64,000 nt of DNA from Hygrophila difformis (lineage: Eukaryota; Streptophyta; Magnoliopsida; Lamiales; Acanthaceae), in NCBI GenBank assembly GCA_030278955.1, contig JAOANR010000013.1, positions 46,164,191 through 46,228,190 on the forward strand, given 5' to 3'. Shown here piece after piece: positions 41,390-52,030 of this stretch. Under the pieces are notes generated by a model, which saw only the letters and a program-made list of their open reading frames with translations, did not search any database and was not told the DNA's origin. A program made the position numbers and the translations under genes. Each line of letters opens with the position of its first letter. Position 1 is the stretch's first letter.

Positions 41390-44300
41390 TAATTTCTAAA
41401 AGATACTCTCCCATCTCACTTATAAATTTTATCTTTTTGTTTTTTTAGAGATAATGGAGAGCAGAGCCAATATGATTTCATCATTTCTTCGTTTTTTAAA
41501 GAAACCTACACTTGTAAAAATAACACTATTCACAAAAATACTTTGACTTGGAGTTTTATCATAGTTATAAAAGTTATAATATAGTAATGTAGTCAAGTGA
41601 GATTTTGTTAGATTCGTCTCATCTTGTAGTTTTTAAATATCGAACTTTTAAATTTTTTACTTATATACCAAATTTGGATTATTAGTAATTTAAAATGTGC
41701 ATTGGACTGCGTGCTGGGTGAGTCCGTAGCCAACAGAAAAAATAGAGGAATTGTATTTTTAGCCTTTTAATATCATTCATTGTTTAAATTTTATTTTATT
41801 TATTTTTGTTATATAATATTCTTCCCGTCTCACCTCATATACTTCCTCCGTCCTCTTCAAAATGTCACGTTTTGACTTTTGACATTGTTTAATGTTCAAC
41901 TTTAACCTAATATTATTGTAATTATATATATAAAAAATATAATCAAGTTCGGTCTTATTATATTCGTCTAATCATGTAGTTTAAAAATATATATTCTACA
42001 TAATTTTTTCGTATGCACATTTTAAAATATTAACTGTTAAATAAATGTATTGGACAGCGTGTTCAAAAGTTTTGAGACAGAAATAATGAGATAGAGATTA
42101 AAACATTTAGGTGCGGCACAATATTCTACGTCGAAAGAAGTATGTATTTAATTTTAAGGTTTTATATTCATCCGTCCAGATAAACTTGTCCCTGATAAGA
42201 GAGTTGTGGATTATATATTTATTCATTGTTTAAAAAGATTATTGGTATTATTTTTTAATCAAGTTTAACTCAACTTTCTTTATAAATATTATACTCCTAT
42301 AATAGAAAAATAATTAAATTGAGTATGATTAAATTCATTTTATAGTTTTAACTATACACTTGTGGAGTACTTTTTTAATCAACTATGTATCCAAGATGGT
42401 GACGGAGCAGAGATGGAGTATTAATTTCTGGTTTACCATCGGACACGTGTAATTGTACTGATGAAACATTTAATTTTCTCAAGCAACGTGTGAGCTCGTT
42501 GCATCACCCTCTTGTCGTCACCAACAATTATAAGGACCTGTCATTAGTCGTTTCTTTCATTTGAGTCTTTAATTAGGTACGAATAGTTTGCTGGTAATTA
42601 GGTTTTCAGCCAATACCATGGTGTATCATATCTCTATTTTATCTTTATTTTAATAATCTTAGCCATTAATCAATTTTTTTTTTTTCAAATTATAATTTAA
42701 AGAATCCATCCATCATTTGCAATTATATACTCCAGTTTATTGCTAAAGAACATTCTTGGCTAGCTTCCAAAATCATATTTCCCGTCTCATTATTTTTGTT
42801 ACAAAGGCCCCGTACACGCATGTTGATACATGTTTTTAACGGTTAATAACTTAAATTATGTATAAAGAAAAGTTATAAAAAAATTGATTGTCTAAAACGA
42901 CAAGATTAGACGAATCTAATAAGATCTCACTTGACTATATTTTTCCTTACATAGCTATGATAAAAAATTCGAATCAAAGTAAAACAGTAGATAGTGTCGA
43001 AAATTCATCCGTAACAAAAACGGTGACACGGAGGTAGTATTTATCTTTGCCTTCTATTCATGAAATCATGTTATATTATAAACACTAATGTATAGCATTA
43101 GTACTTTCTGCAATCGCATCATTGGTAGAATTAAATAAGGATTAATAGATAGTATATTCTCCAATTAGGTTTTCAAATTGGTTTCGAATGACAATTAGAA
43201 TAAGAAAATTTAGAATGGCAATATAACTAGGGGCTGTGTATGTCAAGTTCCATGGATCATAAAGTGGCAAGAGGTCGTTGGATATATGGGATGCTCACCT
43301 CCACAAAATTTTTAAATTCTTTTCTAATACTATAAGGTTTGAATTTCTGAGTATGATTTATGAGCTTGGTGTCAATTTGTACACATTGTCAAATTCAAAC
43401 AGTACGTGCATTTTTATTTTTATTTTTTTAATTTTATTTTATCATCTTATGAAAACAATTATATTGACATGAAATGCCAAACAACCGACCAGAAAAAGGG
43501 GCTAGGTCTAGGACGGCAGAATGAGAACGGGTCGTATTTTTCCCATGTCATACGTGTTTCAACAATGTTTTGTTAATTAATTGAAGTGGTTGGACCGTAT
43601 TTCCTCACATTTGTATTGTCTACCATATTCTAATACTACTATTTGTTTAATTTGAACCTTATTATATAGTAGTACTTGTGGCGGGCGGCTACCTGGTAGA
43701 GTTTACAATCGAGTCGAGGGAACTCGAGAGAATTATATATTCCAACTTGTCTAGAGTTCTTAACATGTGGAGTTCAAGCTCACTAAATAATTAGACAATT
43801 GCAATCTGATCTCTCATCATCTGCCTGAAGATTATAATAATTAGTATTCACATAAAAATAATTAATCAATTAAACTAGCTATAAAATTTAAATATGTATA
43901 TATGCTTTTTAAATTTTATTTATGGGTTATTAAAGTTACGAGAAATTTGATTACTATACTCAAAATGAGATTAAGGACTGAATCATGAATGAAATTCATT
44001 AGCTACAAAATATTGAACAACTGAATTCAGTAGATAAATGAGTATATTACTATGATATGCATAAATAAAGGAGTTGAGTTTTAGCATTAATGAACCGAGT
44101 TCGAGCCATGCTCACTTATTTTAACAACTCTATTATTACCCACCTTGTTTATATTGTTTTAGTTGGATGTGATTTTAAAGGGATGAGACTCGGAGATATT
44201 TGGATGATGTTACATATACATATAATTTACAGTAATGCATGTTTAAAGTTGAGTGCTTATTTTTTTGCAAATTTAAAGTTTAGTATGGACTAGCCTTCTG

Positions 44301-44614
44301 ATTCTGGTTCCTGTTAGCCGTAATAGGCGAATCGCCAGTTTTGCCATAATTTATTTTAGAGGTTATCTGCAGGTATAAATTTAAAATTCTAGTTGTTAAT
44401 CAATCAACTGCGGAGATAAAGGTAAACCGGCGGCTGGTTTGAAAAAAGGGACTAGTTACACTAGCTAGGGCTCAACACCATAGAGAAAAAGTTTCCGTAT
44501 TGGGTGCAATCAACAAGAGATGCGCCTGATTGAACTTATAAATAGGCACCAACCCTATAATTGAGGGGTATATATATTAAATTAGATACTGATAATAATA
44601 ACAAAAAAAAATAT
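41390..44614. other. MITE-rich spacer, no gene seen
   Basis: Contains three further diverged Stowaway-like copies, judged by shared interior words (TTAGATTCGTCTAAT, TGCATTGGA) and end fragments: about 41842-42140, 42172-42418 and 42780-43036. A partial copy may run from 41406 to about 41750. The rest (43040-44614) is AT-rich with only short random open frames. Confidence 0.55.
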
Positions 44615-44874
44615 ACTCCCTCCGTCCCACCAAACATGTCCTGTTTGACTTTTTGGCACTGTTCATTGTTTAACTTTGACTCAATTTTATTGCAAGTATA
44701 GATTCGGAAAATATAGTCGAATTAGGTCTTATTAGAATCGTATGATCATGTAGTTTTAGAATATATATTTTACACAATTTTTCATTGTACATATTTTTAG
44801 ATATTAACTATTGAAAAAGTGCATTGGATTGTGTGCAGAAGTCAAACAAGACAAGTTAAATGGGACGGAGGGGG
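44615..44874. mobile_element. Stowaway MITE, left member of an inverted pair
   Basis: 260 bp from CTCCCTCCGTCCCACCA to GGGACGGAGGGGG with TA on both sides. Interior includes TTTGACTTTTTGGCACTGTT. Confidence 0.92.
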
Positions 44875-44884
44875 TACTAAATTA

Positions 44885-45143
44885 CTCCATCTGTCCCATC
44901 TAACTTGTATTGTTTGTCTTCTGCACACCATCCAACGCACTTTTTCAATCAATAATATCTCAAAATATGTACAATGAAAAATTATGTAAAATATATATTC
45001 TAAAACTACGTGAGCATACAATTCTAACAAGACCCAACTCGACTATTTTTTTCTAATATATACATAAAATATAATTAAGTCAAAGTTGAACAATGAACAG
45101 TGTCAAAAAGTCAAACAAGACACGTTAGGCGGGACGGAGGGAG
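44885..45143. mobile_element. Stowaway MITE, right member of an inverted pair
   Basis: 259 bp, inverted relative to its left neighbour only 10 bp away. Ends CTCCATCTGTCCC and GGGACGGAGGGAG, TA on both sides. Its reverse complement follows the left copy almost base for base (TTTGACTTTTTGACACTGTT). Confidence 0.92.
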
Positions 45144-45494
45144 TATTTACTACTACTATTATTTACAAATAATAAATAAATATTAATTGAGGGATATATT
45201 AAATACTCCGTACTACTTATGTATACACCCATTTGGCTTTTAAATGTTTTATATTAAGGAAAATATAAAAACAAGGCATTTTATTAGAGTGTAAAAAAAA
45301 GTTCTCTTATACATGGAAAAGATTCATAAAAGTCACCCATTATTCAGCAAAAAATAAATAGTAATAATAATAATAATTTAATCCAAGTAGGGATTGACCC
45401 AGAATTGAGAAACGAGTAAGACGGAGCTTGGGTCGGGTCTTGGATCTTATAAGTAATGAACCCACCATAACCGACCGAGCTCGGGTCTTGGATC
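45144..45494. repeat. spacer with ~50-bp tandem duplication at the F-box gene 3' end
   Basis: TCGGGTCTTGGATCTTATAA followed by ACCCACCATAACCGACCG occurs at about 45433-45480 and again at about 45484-45531, with two or three differences. The second copy overlaps the last codons and stop of the F-box ORF; the first lies just after it. Leftwards the block is AT-rich with a (TAA)n run at 45360-45380. Confidence 0.8.
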
Positions 45495-46961
45495 TTATAA
45501 ATAATGGACCCACCATAACCGACCGGTTGCCACTGGCAACGAGTCCATGCCAAACTCAGAATCGAACCCACCCTGAACCTCAGGTTGGGTCTTGGGTCTT
45601 GGAGGACCCGACCCAGATCCGACACATTGCAGTCCATGAATCCAAGTTCCTTCCTCTCTTTTTGTGAACTTGGGTGCATGCTTTACAAAATTGCGTGTAT
45701 CTAGAGAATAAGAAATGCCATTTTCACCATCAAAAGAATTAAAATAAATAGTATTTGGATCGCCCCGTCCATTACCAGCTTCTAGTAGAAATGATCCATT
45801 AGCTCCAGCATATATACATTTGTTCCCCAAGTTGTTTACGGATTTCCAAAAGTAGAGTGATTCCCAACGGTAGATCTCCAGTCTCTTAACCATCACAGAT
45901 TGCTCACCAGTGGTATCATCTTCCACCACAAATACCACTAACAATTTTTGTACATATAGAGGTGTTTCACGGAGGATTCCTTCTTCAGCTCCCGGATAGT
46001 ATCGAATTGAATAACCATATTTCCTGCAGTGAGCCAGAGGCGGATCAAATTTAACTATATTATCGCGCCCCCATTTTACCCCTAGATCTGTAGGCCCTTT
46101 TGTATTAATAAAATCTTTCTCAACTTGTACAATGTATGAAGATTTAACTTGTTTTCCTAATGGAGGAACAAAGGGCGTGGTGTAATAATATTGCAACTCA
46201 CCATGATAATACCAACTTATATGTGCCACTTGGTCCATAATAACAACAGTTCCTGATTTATTCATACAATATACGAGTTCATCTTTTATAATTGGGCAAC
46301 AACTAAACACGGTATCACTCGGTAAATTTTGGCTAGTATAATACCAATATTTATTCCCTTTTCCAAAGGGCAAAGTTCCGGAACCAATTATACCCAATCC
46401 TTTTGTCCAATAAATGCCGGAGATGAGGCAATTGGATGAAGTTGGTGGGGAACAAAATGTTGCAACGATGAATGTCGGCACAGAGTCATCAGAGCTGACA
46501 TTGACGAAAGCAGGGCTAAAAGTGGAAAGACAACTCGGAACTTCCAGCTTCTCTCGTGTAAACGGATTGAAGAAAAATAAGATTTCATTATTGGAGCATA
46601 CGAGCAGCCATCCAAAATTGGAACATAAAACTTTGGAATCAATGAGCTCTGAAAAATTCAAGGAGTGGGAGCCATTGCAAATGGGATGAAATAATCTGAG
46701 TTGGCTATCTTGGTGGTCGTCGTTGTTGTTGTGGGGAATCATCATCAAAGAGGGAGATTTGCAGTCGTCTGGGAAATGATCATTCTCATAGGATAATGGT
46801 AGCAGCCATGAAATAGGATTGAAGAAATGGAATCTAAACAGGGAGCGATCCCTACAGGAAGACAATCGTAAGAAGATTGAATAAAACATATCAAGAGGAA
46901 GATCAGACCAGCCACATCCTTGGAATGATGCTTCCTCCGCTACTTCATCATCAACTGCCAT
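45495..46961 (-). CDS. F-box protein with DUF295/beta-propeller-type C-terminal domain
   Basis: Intronless, 488 residues. F-box near residues 16-45 (CGWSDLPLDMFYSIFLRLSS), which would bind SKP1 in an SCF ubiquitin ligase. The following ~350 residues have the repeated aromatic/beta pattern of plant F-box DUF295 proteins: FGWLLVCSNNEILFFFNPFT, EKLEVPSCLSTFSPAFVNVS, DELVYCMNKSGTVVIMDQ, and near the end NTIYFNSFDG followed by YSLDTRNFVKH, the usual DUF295 end. Residues after about 445 (VGSGSGPPRPKTQPEVQGGF onward) look unlike the family and coincide with a tandem duplication, so the natural stop was probably earlier. Target unknown. Confidence 0.85.
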   Translation of the reverse strand: MAVDDEVAEEASFQGCGWSDLPLDMFYSIFLRLSSCRDRSLFRFHFFNPISWLLPLSYENDHFPDDCKSPSLMMIPHNNNDDHQDSQLRLFHPICNGSHSLNFSELIDSKVLCSNFGWLLVCSNNEILFFFNPFTREKLEVPSCLSTFSPAFVNVSSDDSVPTFIVATFCSPPTSSNCLISGIYWTKGLGIIGSGTLPFGKGNKYWYYTSQNLPSDTVFSCCPIIKDELVYCMNKSGTVVIMDQVAHISWYYHGELQYYYTTPFVPPLGKQVKSSYIVQVEKDFINTKGPTDLGVKWGRDNIVKFDPPLAHCRKYGYSIRYYPGAEEGILRETPLYVQKLLVVFVVEDDTTGEQSVMVKRLEIYRWESLYFWKSVNNLGNKCIYAGANGSFLLEAGNGRGDPNTIYFNSFDGENGISYSLDTRNFVKHAPKFTKREEGTWIHGLQCVGSGSGPPRPKTQPEVQGGFDSEFGMDSLPVATGRLWWVHYL

Positions 46962-47076
46962 CTTCTCCTTAATTAGTCAATAATATAAATTTAAAAGGAA
47001 TTCAAAATGTTGGGAAAGTATGATTTATATGTACATTCATTTCGGCTCTTTTACATAGCTGCCTAAAATATAAATG

Positions 47077-48509
47077 TGGCAGCTTGTCGTATAGCTGCAA
47101 AAGATAATTTAATTCCTGTATCACCAAGCACAAAATAAATATAGTATAGCGGTGACAAGGGTCGAGTCCTCAGGGATTGGAATACCACATTCTCATAATA
47201 TTTACAATATTTAAAGGGGGGGGTTTTGTATTTTGAGAACAAGAAAATGATAACAAAAACTAAAAACTAAGTAATTCTACAAACTATGAAAATGATGAGT
47301 GAGGTCAAGAACATAAATTTAAAACAAAGTATTGGAATTAAAAACCTCTAGTTCAAAGATTGATTTGGAATGACATTTGGATAAGATCATCGATGCATAA
47401 ACATTGTGCCAATTGATAAACCAGTTATAGTTGTCAGGTCCGCTTAGACAACCAACTTTTCCTTTCAGTTTAGACAATTAAGGTACGCCCGTTAATTGCC
47501 CCTAATCAAACTAACACTCCTAGGTACGCCCGTAGAAGATGTTGTTCAATTGCATTATAATCTAGAAAAGCCCGATTCGAACCAATTACTACCTACGCGG
47601 AGTAATTCACAATTCGATTACACAATTCCCCGGGAAGGAACTAATCAATCCGGTTGCCACCTATTCAATTCAAGTACAATTACGGATACCCAAATTGAAT
47701 TGGCAATCAATTATCAAACTAGACAAATATTTGGGCCCTAAACATTCATCCAATTCAACAATAGTAAACCTTAAACATAGAAATTGCATAAATACCAACA
47801 AACATCAAGTTTCATAGTTCACAAATTACATCATCTCACAAATTCCAAAAGCCATTCTTAATCAAGTCTTTAAACTAGAGAAAATGAAAAACTACTCTAA
47901 ATCCATAGAAAAGAAAACAAATGTAAAGAAGAGATTTTACAACCAAACCAAGAGAAGAGATGAGGATGGATGAGTTTTCTTCCTTTCTCTTCTTCTTCTT
48001 CTTCTTCTCCTCTCTTTCTCTCTTCCTTCCTCTCTTCTCTTTTTCTCTTCCTCTTTTCTTGTTAGTGGTGAGCCTTCCGTCTCTTTCTTTTTATTGCTCT
48101 TCTTTCTTTCTTCTTCTAGTTGTTGTGTCCCTTTCATTCTTTGTTCTTTTCCTTCTTTTAGTTGTTGTGTCCCTTTCATTCTTTGTTCTTTTCCTTCTTT
48201 TTCTTCTCCTATTTTTGTTCTTTTTCTTCTCTTTCTTCTCCTACTCTTGTGCATGGTCCCTATCTTCAATTATGTAATGGCTTGGGCCCATGGACTTGGG
48301 TCTTCTACCTAGTCATGGCCATGACTAGGGAAGTCATGGTTGCATGTCATTTTCTTTCTTTCTTTCTTCCACTTTGCTCTAATTATTCCATTGCTATGCC
48401 ATTTTCCTACAAACAACAAAACAAACACAACAAGAGTAAAGTGCTACCAAAATCACCATAAAATCATCCAAAATATATATCATTAACAAACACAAAATTC
48501 ACACTATCA
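47077..48509 (-). repeat. LTR (downstream copy in element sense)
   Basis: 1,433 bp; in element sense begins TGATAGTGTG and ends GCTGCCA. Contains a strong C/T-rich (plus strand) tract at 47985-48245, hence long low-complexity open frames there, and the 22-bp palindrome at 48308-48329. Confidence 0.95.
48308..48329. repeat. perfect 22-bp palindrome in LTR
   Basis: Arms CCTAGTCATGG and its exact complement, centre GGCC. The other LTR carries the same palindrome at 55880-55901. Variants recur inside the element. Confidence 0.95.
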
Positions 48510-50668
48510 AATTCCCCCACACCTAAAGTATGCTTGCCCTCAAGCATAAAGTCAAAAGAAACCAAATTAAATCATTGAGAGTTTAAAATCAACAAGTCCA
48601 TTCAAGTACAATCAAATTAATCCAACATCAAACATATTAAGCCAACACCTCCCATGGGTAAAGTGTATGCACTCCTCTCAATATCAAGTGTGGTTGAACA
48701 AATAAGCACTCAAGTGATAAATCAAAATGACAATCCCATAGGCTTGAATGAAAATCACATTTCCCATGCAAAGACATATTATCCAACATTAAGAATCAAA
48801 GGGTCTTTCAAAAAGGGTTATAACGGGGCCATGGTTGGGGTAGGAAGAAAAAGGGAATAAAAAGGCTAAAGTGAATGCAAGTACTTCCAAAGAGTCATCA
48901 TAGAAAACATTATAGCACATCATGGTTGCCAAACCAAAACAAAACCAAGAGGTTCAAAAGAACAAAAATTACATCTATTCTATCCTCCCAAAGTTTTCTA
49001 AAATAAACAAACCAAAAGGATCAACTATATACAACTTCCAAACAATCCTAAAATTTCTCAAGCAATAAACCAAACAAAAACAAAACTTGCCAAACATATA
49101 TCCCCTTTTATTTTATTTTTTTATTTTTTTCTTTTTTTTTTCTTTTCTTTTCTTTTTTTTTTTCGTGGGCTTCAATAGCTTAGACATGTTTATTAGAGGA
49201 ATTCAACAATCTGAAAAGTGCAGACGGAACTTCAACTCTATGTTCATAACACTGAGGTCAGAGGAACACATGTCAAGCTATATCCATCCACTGCCCTTGT
49301 ATTTTTTTTTATATATTTTTTTAGGGGAATATGTATATACAAACATTTTTGACAATCAATCAAGTAATACAAGAATCCAACAAAATACCTTGAGAATTCC
49401 AAAAGAGAACAATTTCAAAGCTTTTTTTTTTTTTTTTTTGCAACCAACACAAAAATTCAACCATAATGACTTATGAAAGTACTTCAATCACTAGGGTTCG
49501 AAAGCAATGGTATGACAAAAAGAAAAGGCTTAATAGGCTAAGGGTTATATATAAACAAAGAAAATGGATAAAAGGCTCAAAGTGGAAAACTAGGGATAGA
49601 AGTATGGGTTAAGGCCAACAAGAAGGCTAAAAAGGTTTATCCTAATGCTCTTATCATGTTCAAAATATTTGATTCAATCAATGCAAGTTCAACATGTATA
49701 ATCATTCAAATTCTAGAATGTCAAAATGATTACCACATAATTCACACACGAAAGAAATTTCCAAAAGCTTGAGATAAGTGTATTTTTTTTTCTTTTTTTT
49801 TTTTTAGTAAAACATCAAGCTTTGGAAAGAGGCTCAATTTCTCACATGGGTCACAAAATAGTTGGCTTCACATGTTCAGTGTCAGAAATCATCAATCATA
49901 CTTAAAAGATTTGTCAACTTAAACCTCATAGACTCAATTCAGTTACCTATTCACATCAAATTCACAAAAAAAATTCACATAAAACTTAAAAAATTTATAT
50001 AAAACAACTTGAAATTTTTTTTTTATTATTATTTTATATATATTTTTTTAAAATTTTAAATTATTTTATTTTTTTTTTTATTTTTTTTTCTTAAATTTTA
50101 AATTTTTTTTTTAAAAAAAAAACAGAAAATGGCAAGCAATGCAAAGATAGTTCCTCCCCCACACCTAAAGTCTACATTGTCCTCAATGTATTAAAAAGAT
50201 GAATAGAAAAGGACTTCCCTGGAACTCATGAGGGGTTTGATGGCACGGCAAGGTGGAATGTAGAAATGCTTGAACATGACTACTTGATAATTTTGAATCC
50301 CTGCACACAGAAAACTACCCAAGCAGTATCATTTCTAGGCAAAAAAATTCCTTTCCAATGATAGAGAAATTCCACATCTTGCAAAACATAGAAAGCCCAA
50401 AAGTATGCACTTTTCTCAGTATTCAGTTCATGAGAAATCAAATTTATCAATACCAGCAATCAACTAAAGGCATGCTCTTTTCCCAGTTTCCAATTCATAC
50501 AACAAATTTTGTCATAATCATAATCAATTTTCCAAATTCAATTGACACAGGGATATCACAGTAAATCCAGAAAATCTAGAGCATATTTTTCTTCCAATTC
50601 AACCAGACAAGAAATATCATAGAAGCAAAAATTACCATAGTCCATTACTTCCAAAAATTGAAATGAGA
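48510..50668 (-). other. non-coding interior of the gag-only element, A/T-tract rich
   Basis: No coding sequence. Long T runs on the plus strand at about 49105-49165, 49420-49440, 49785-49806 and 50015-50120. A second polypurine-like site with the same neighbourhood (CCCCCACACCTAAAG) occurs at 50156-50170, echoing the one beside the LTR at 48513-48527. Confidence 0.6.
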
Positions 50669-50689
50669 TTACCCGGATACCAACCACAC

Positions 50690-51345
50690 GACTGGTGCAG
50701 CGATGGGCAGTGCTCGCGAGAGAGGGAGTGAGTGGCGGACGCTGGTCGGAACAGGCGACGGAGAGAGGCGGCGGGAGAGAGAGGCGACGAAGGGGTGGGC
50801 GGCGCTGCCGAGATGGTGGTGGGCGAGGTCGATGGAGGGGCGGTGGCGGCGGATCTTGAAGGACGGCGGGCGAGGGAGAGGCGGATCTGGCTGGGCGGCG
50901 AGAGAGGGGCTGCCGGCGCTCGCGGTGGCGATGGTTTCGCGGCGATGGAGAGCTGAAGGCCTGGCGGCGGAGCTTCGCGAGGTGGAGGCGGCTGGATCTG
51001 AGGACGGCGGTGGACGGCGACTGGAGCGAGAGGTGGGGCTGTGGTCGGAGTCGGTTCGCGAGAGAGACGACGGAAGCTGGGCGAGAGGCGGCGCGACGAG
51101 AGAGACAGTGGCGCTAGTTCGGCGGCGTGCTCCGGCGACTGAGGTGGCTGCCGGACGTGGGGAAGGTGGAGCAGTGGCGGTGGAGGTTGGTGCTCCGGCG
51201 GAGGGTGGAGGTTGGTGGCTGCCGGAGGACGCTCGCGGTGGTCGGCGGTGGAGCTGGTGGCAGGATTTTGGGAGGAAGAAGATGATGAAGATGATGGTGG
51301 TTTTGGGGAGATGGAAGAGTGAAAATAAAATTGGGTGAAGTAATT
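50690..51345. other. GC-rich island inside the element, possible captured sequence
   Basis: About 650 bp of strongly GC-rich, on the plus strand G/purine-biased DNA (GGCGG and GAGAG words) within AT-rich surroundings. Both strands are open: plus 50703-51338 reads Arg/Gly/Trp-rich, minus 51388-50669 reads Pro/Ser/Arg-rich with HRRPPRASSGSHQPPPSA. Neither matches a family I know; the minus frame resembles plant Pro/Ser-rich 5' exons. It sits where pol would be in a full element. Confidence 0.5.
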
Positions 51346-51374
51346 TAGGGTTTTGGGGAAAATATTGGTTTGGG

Positions 51375-51781
51375 TTAATCATGGGCATGACTAAAGAACA
51401 CTAAGTTTGCTGAAAATTGGCCTTCAAAACAGCTTGGCAAGTGGCTCTTAATCATGGGCATGAATAAGTGATGTGTACCTCTCTGGAAAATAAAGTCTCA
51501 ACTCCTTTTTTACACAGCTTGGTAAAGTAGTGTTAGTCATGGCCATGACTAAAGGTACAGAGGGTCCCTGAATTTTTGTTTCCAACATAGGCTTCTACCA
51601 AGGTCTTAAACATGGGCATGATTAACATGTATATTCCTTCCTGAATTCAACTTGAAATTTTATTATATATATATATATTTATATATTTATTATTTTTTAT
51701 TATTTATTTTATTTATTTTTTTTAATTTTTTTTTTTTTAATTTCAGCAAGTTAAATGCGATTTAATCATGCTCATGAGTAC
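51375..51781. repeat. periodic array of near-palindromic TTAATCATGGGCATGATTAA-like motifs
   Basis: Five 20-bp motifs at 51375-51394, 51448-51467, 51533-51552, 51606-51625 and 51762-51781, each close to TTAGTCATGGCCATGACTAA. Steps are 73, 85, 73 and 156 bp (about twice 78). Between them CAGCTTGG(C/T)AAGT-like words recur, so this is a diverged tandem repeat of about 73-85 bp whose palindromic core has been best kept. Confidence 0.85.
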
Positions 51782-52030
51782 CCATTACCTCCTTCACTGA
51801 AAATTTCCTCCTTTAAACATTTCAACTTGTTCCTTGATCCAAAAATCTCATCTTCACATCTACAAACCTACAAAATCACAAACAAAATACCATTAACAAA
51901 TCAAAATTATACCAAAATATATAATGATCAACATGACAAAATATATAACATCAAAATAATTTATTTGCTTGGGTTGCCTCCCAAGAAGCGCTTTGTTTAA
52001 AGTCCTTGAGCTAGACTTCTTCCAAATTCT

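Noticed and set aside
47960..48277. Phe/Ser/Leu-rich and Lys/Arg/Glu-rich open frames on both strands (also 55509-55849)
   Set aside because: Pure consequence of the C/T-rich tract inside the LTR; duplicated exactly in the other LTR, no family resemblance.
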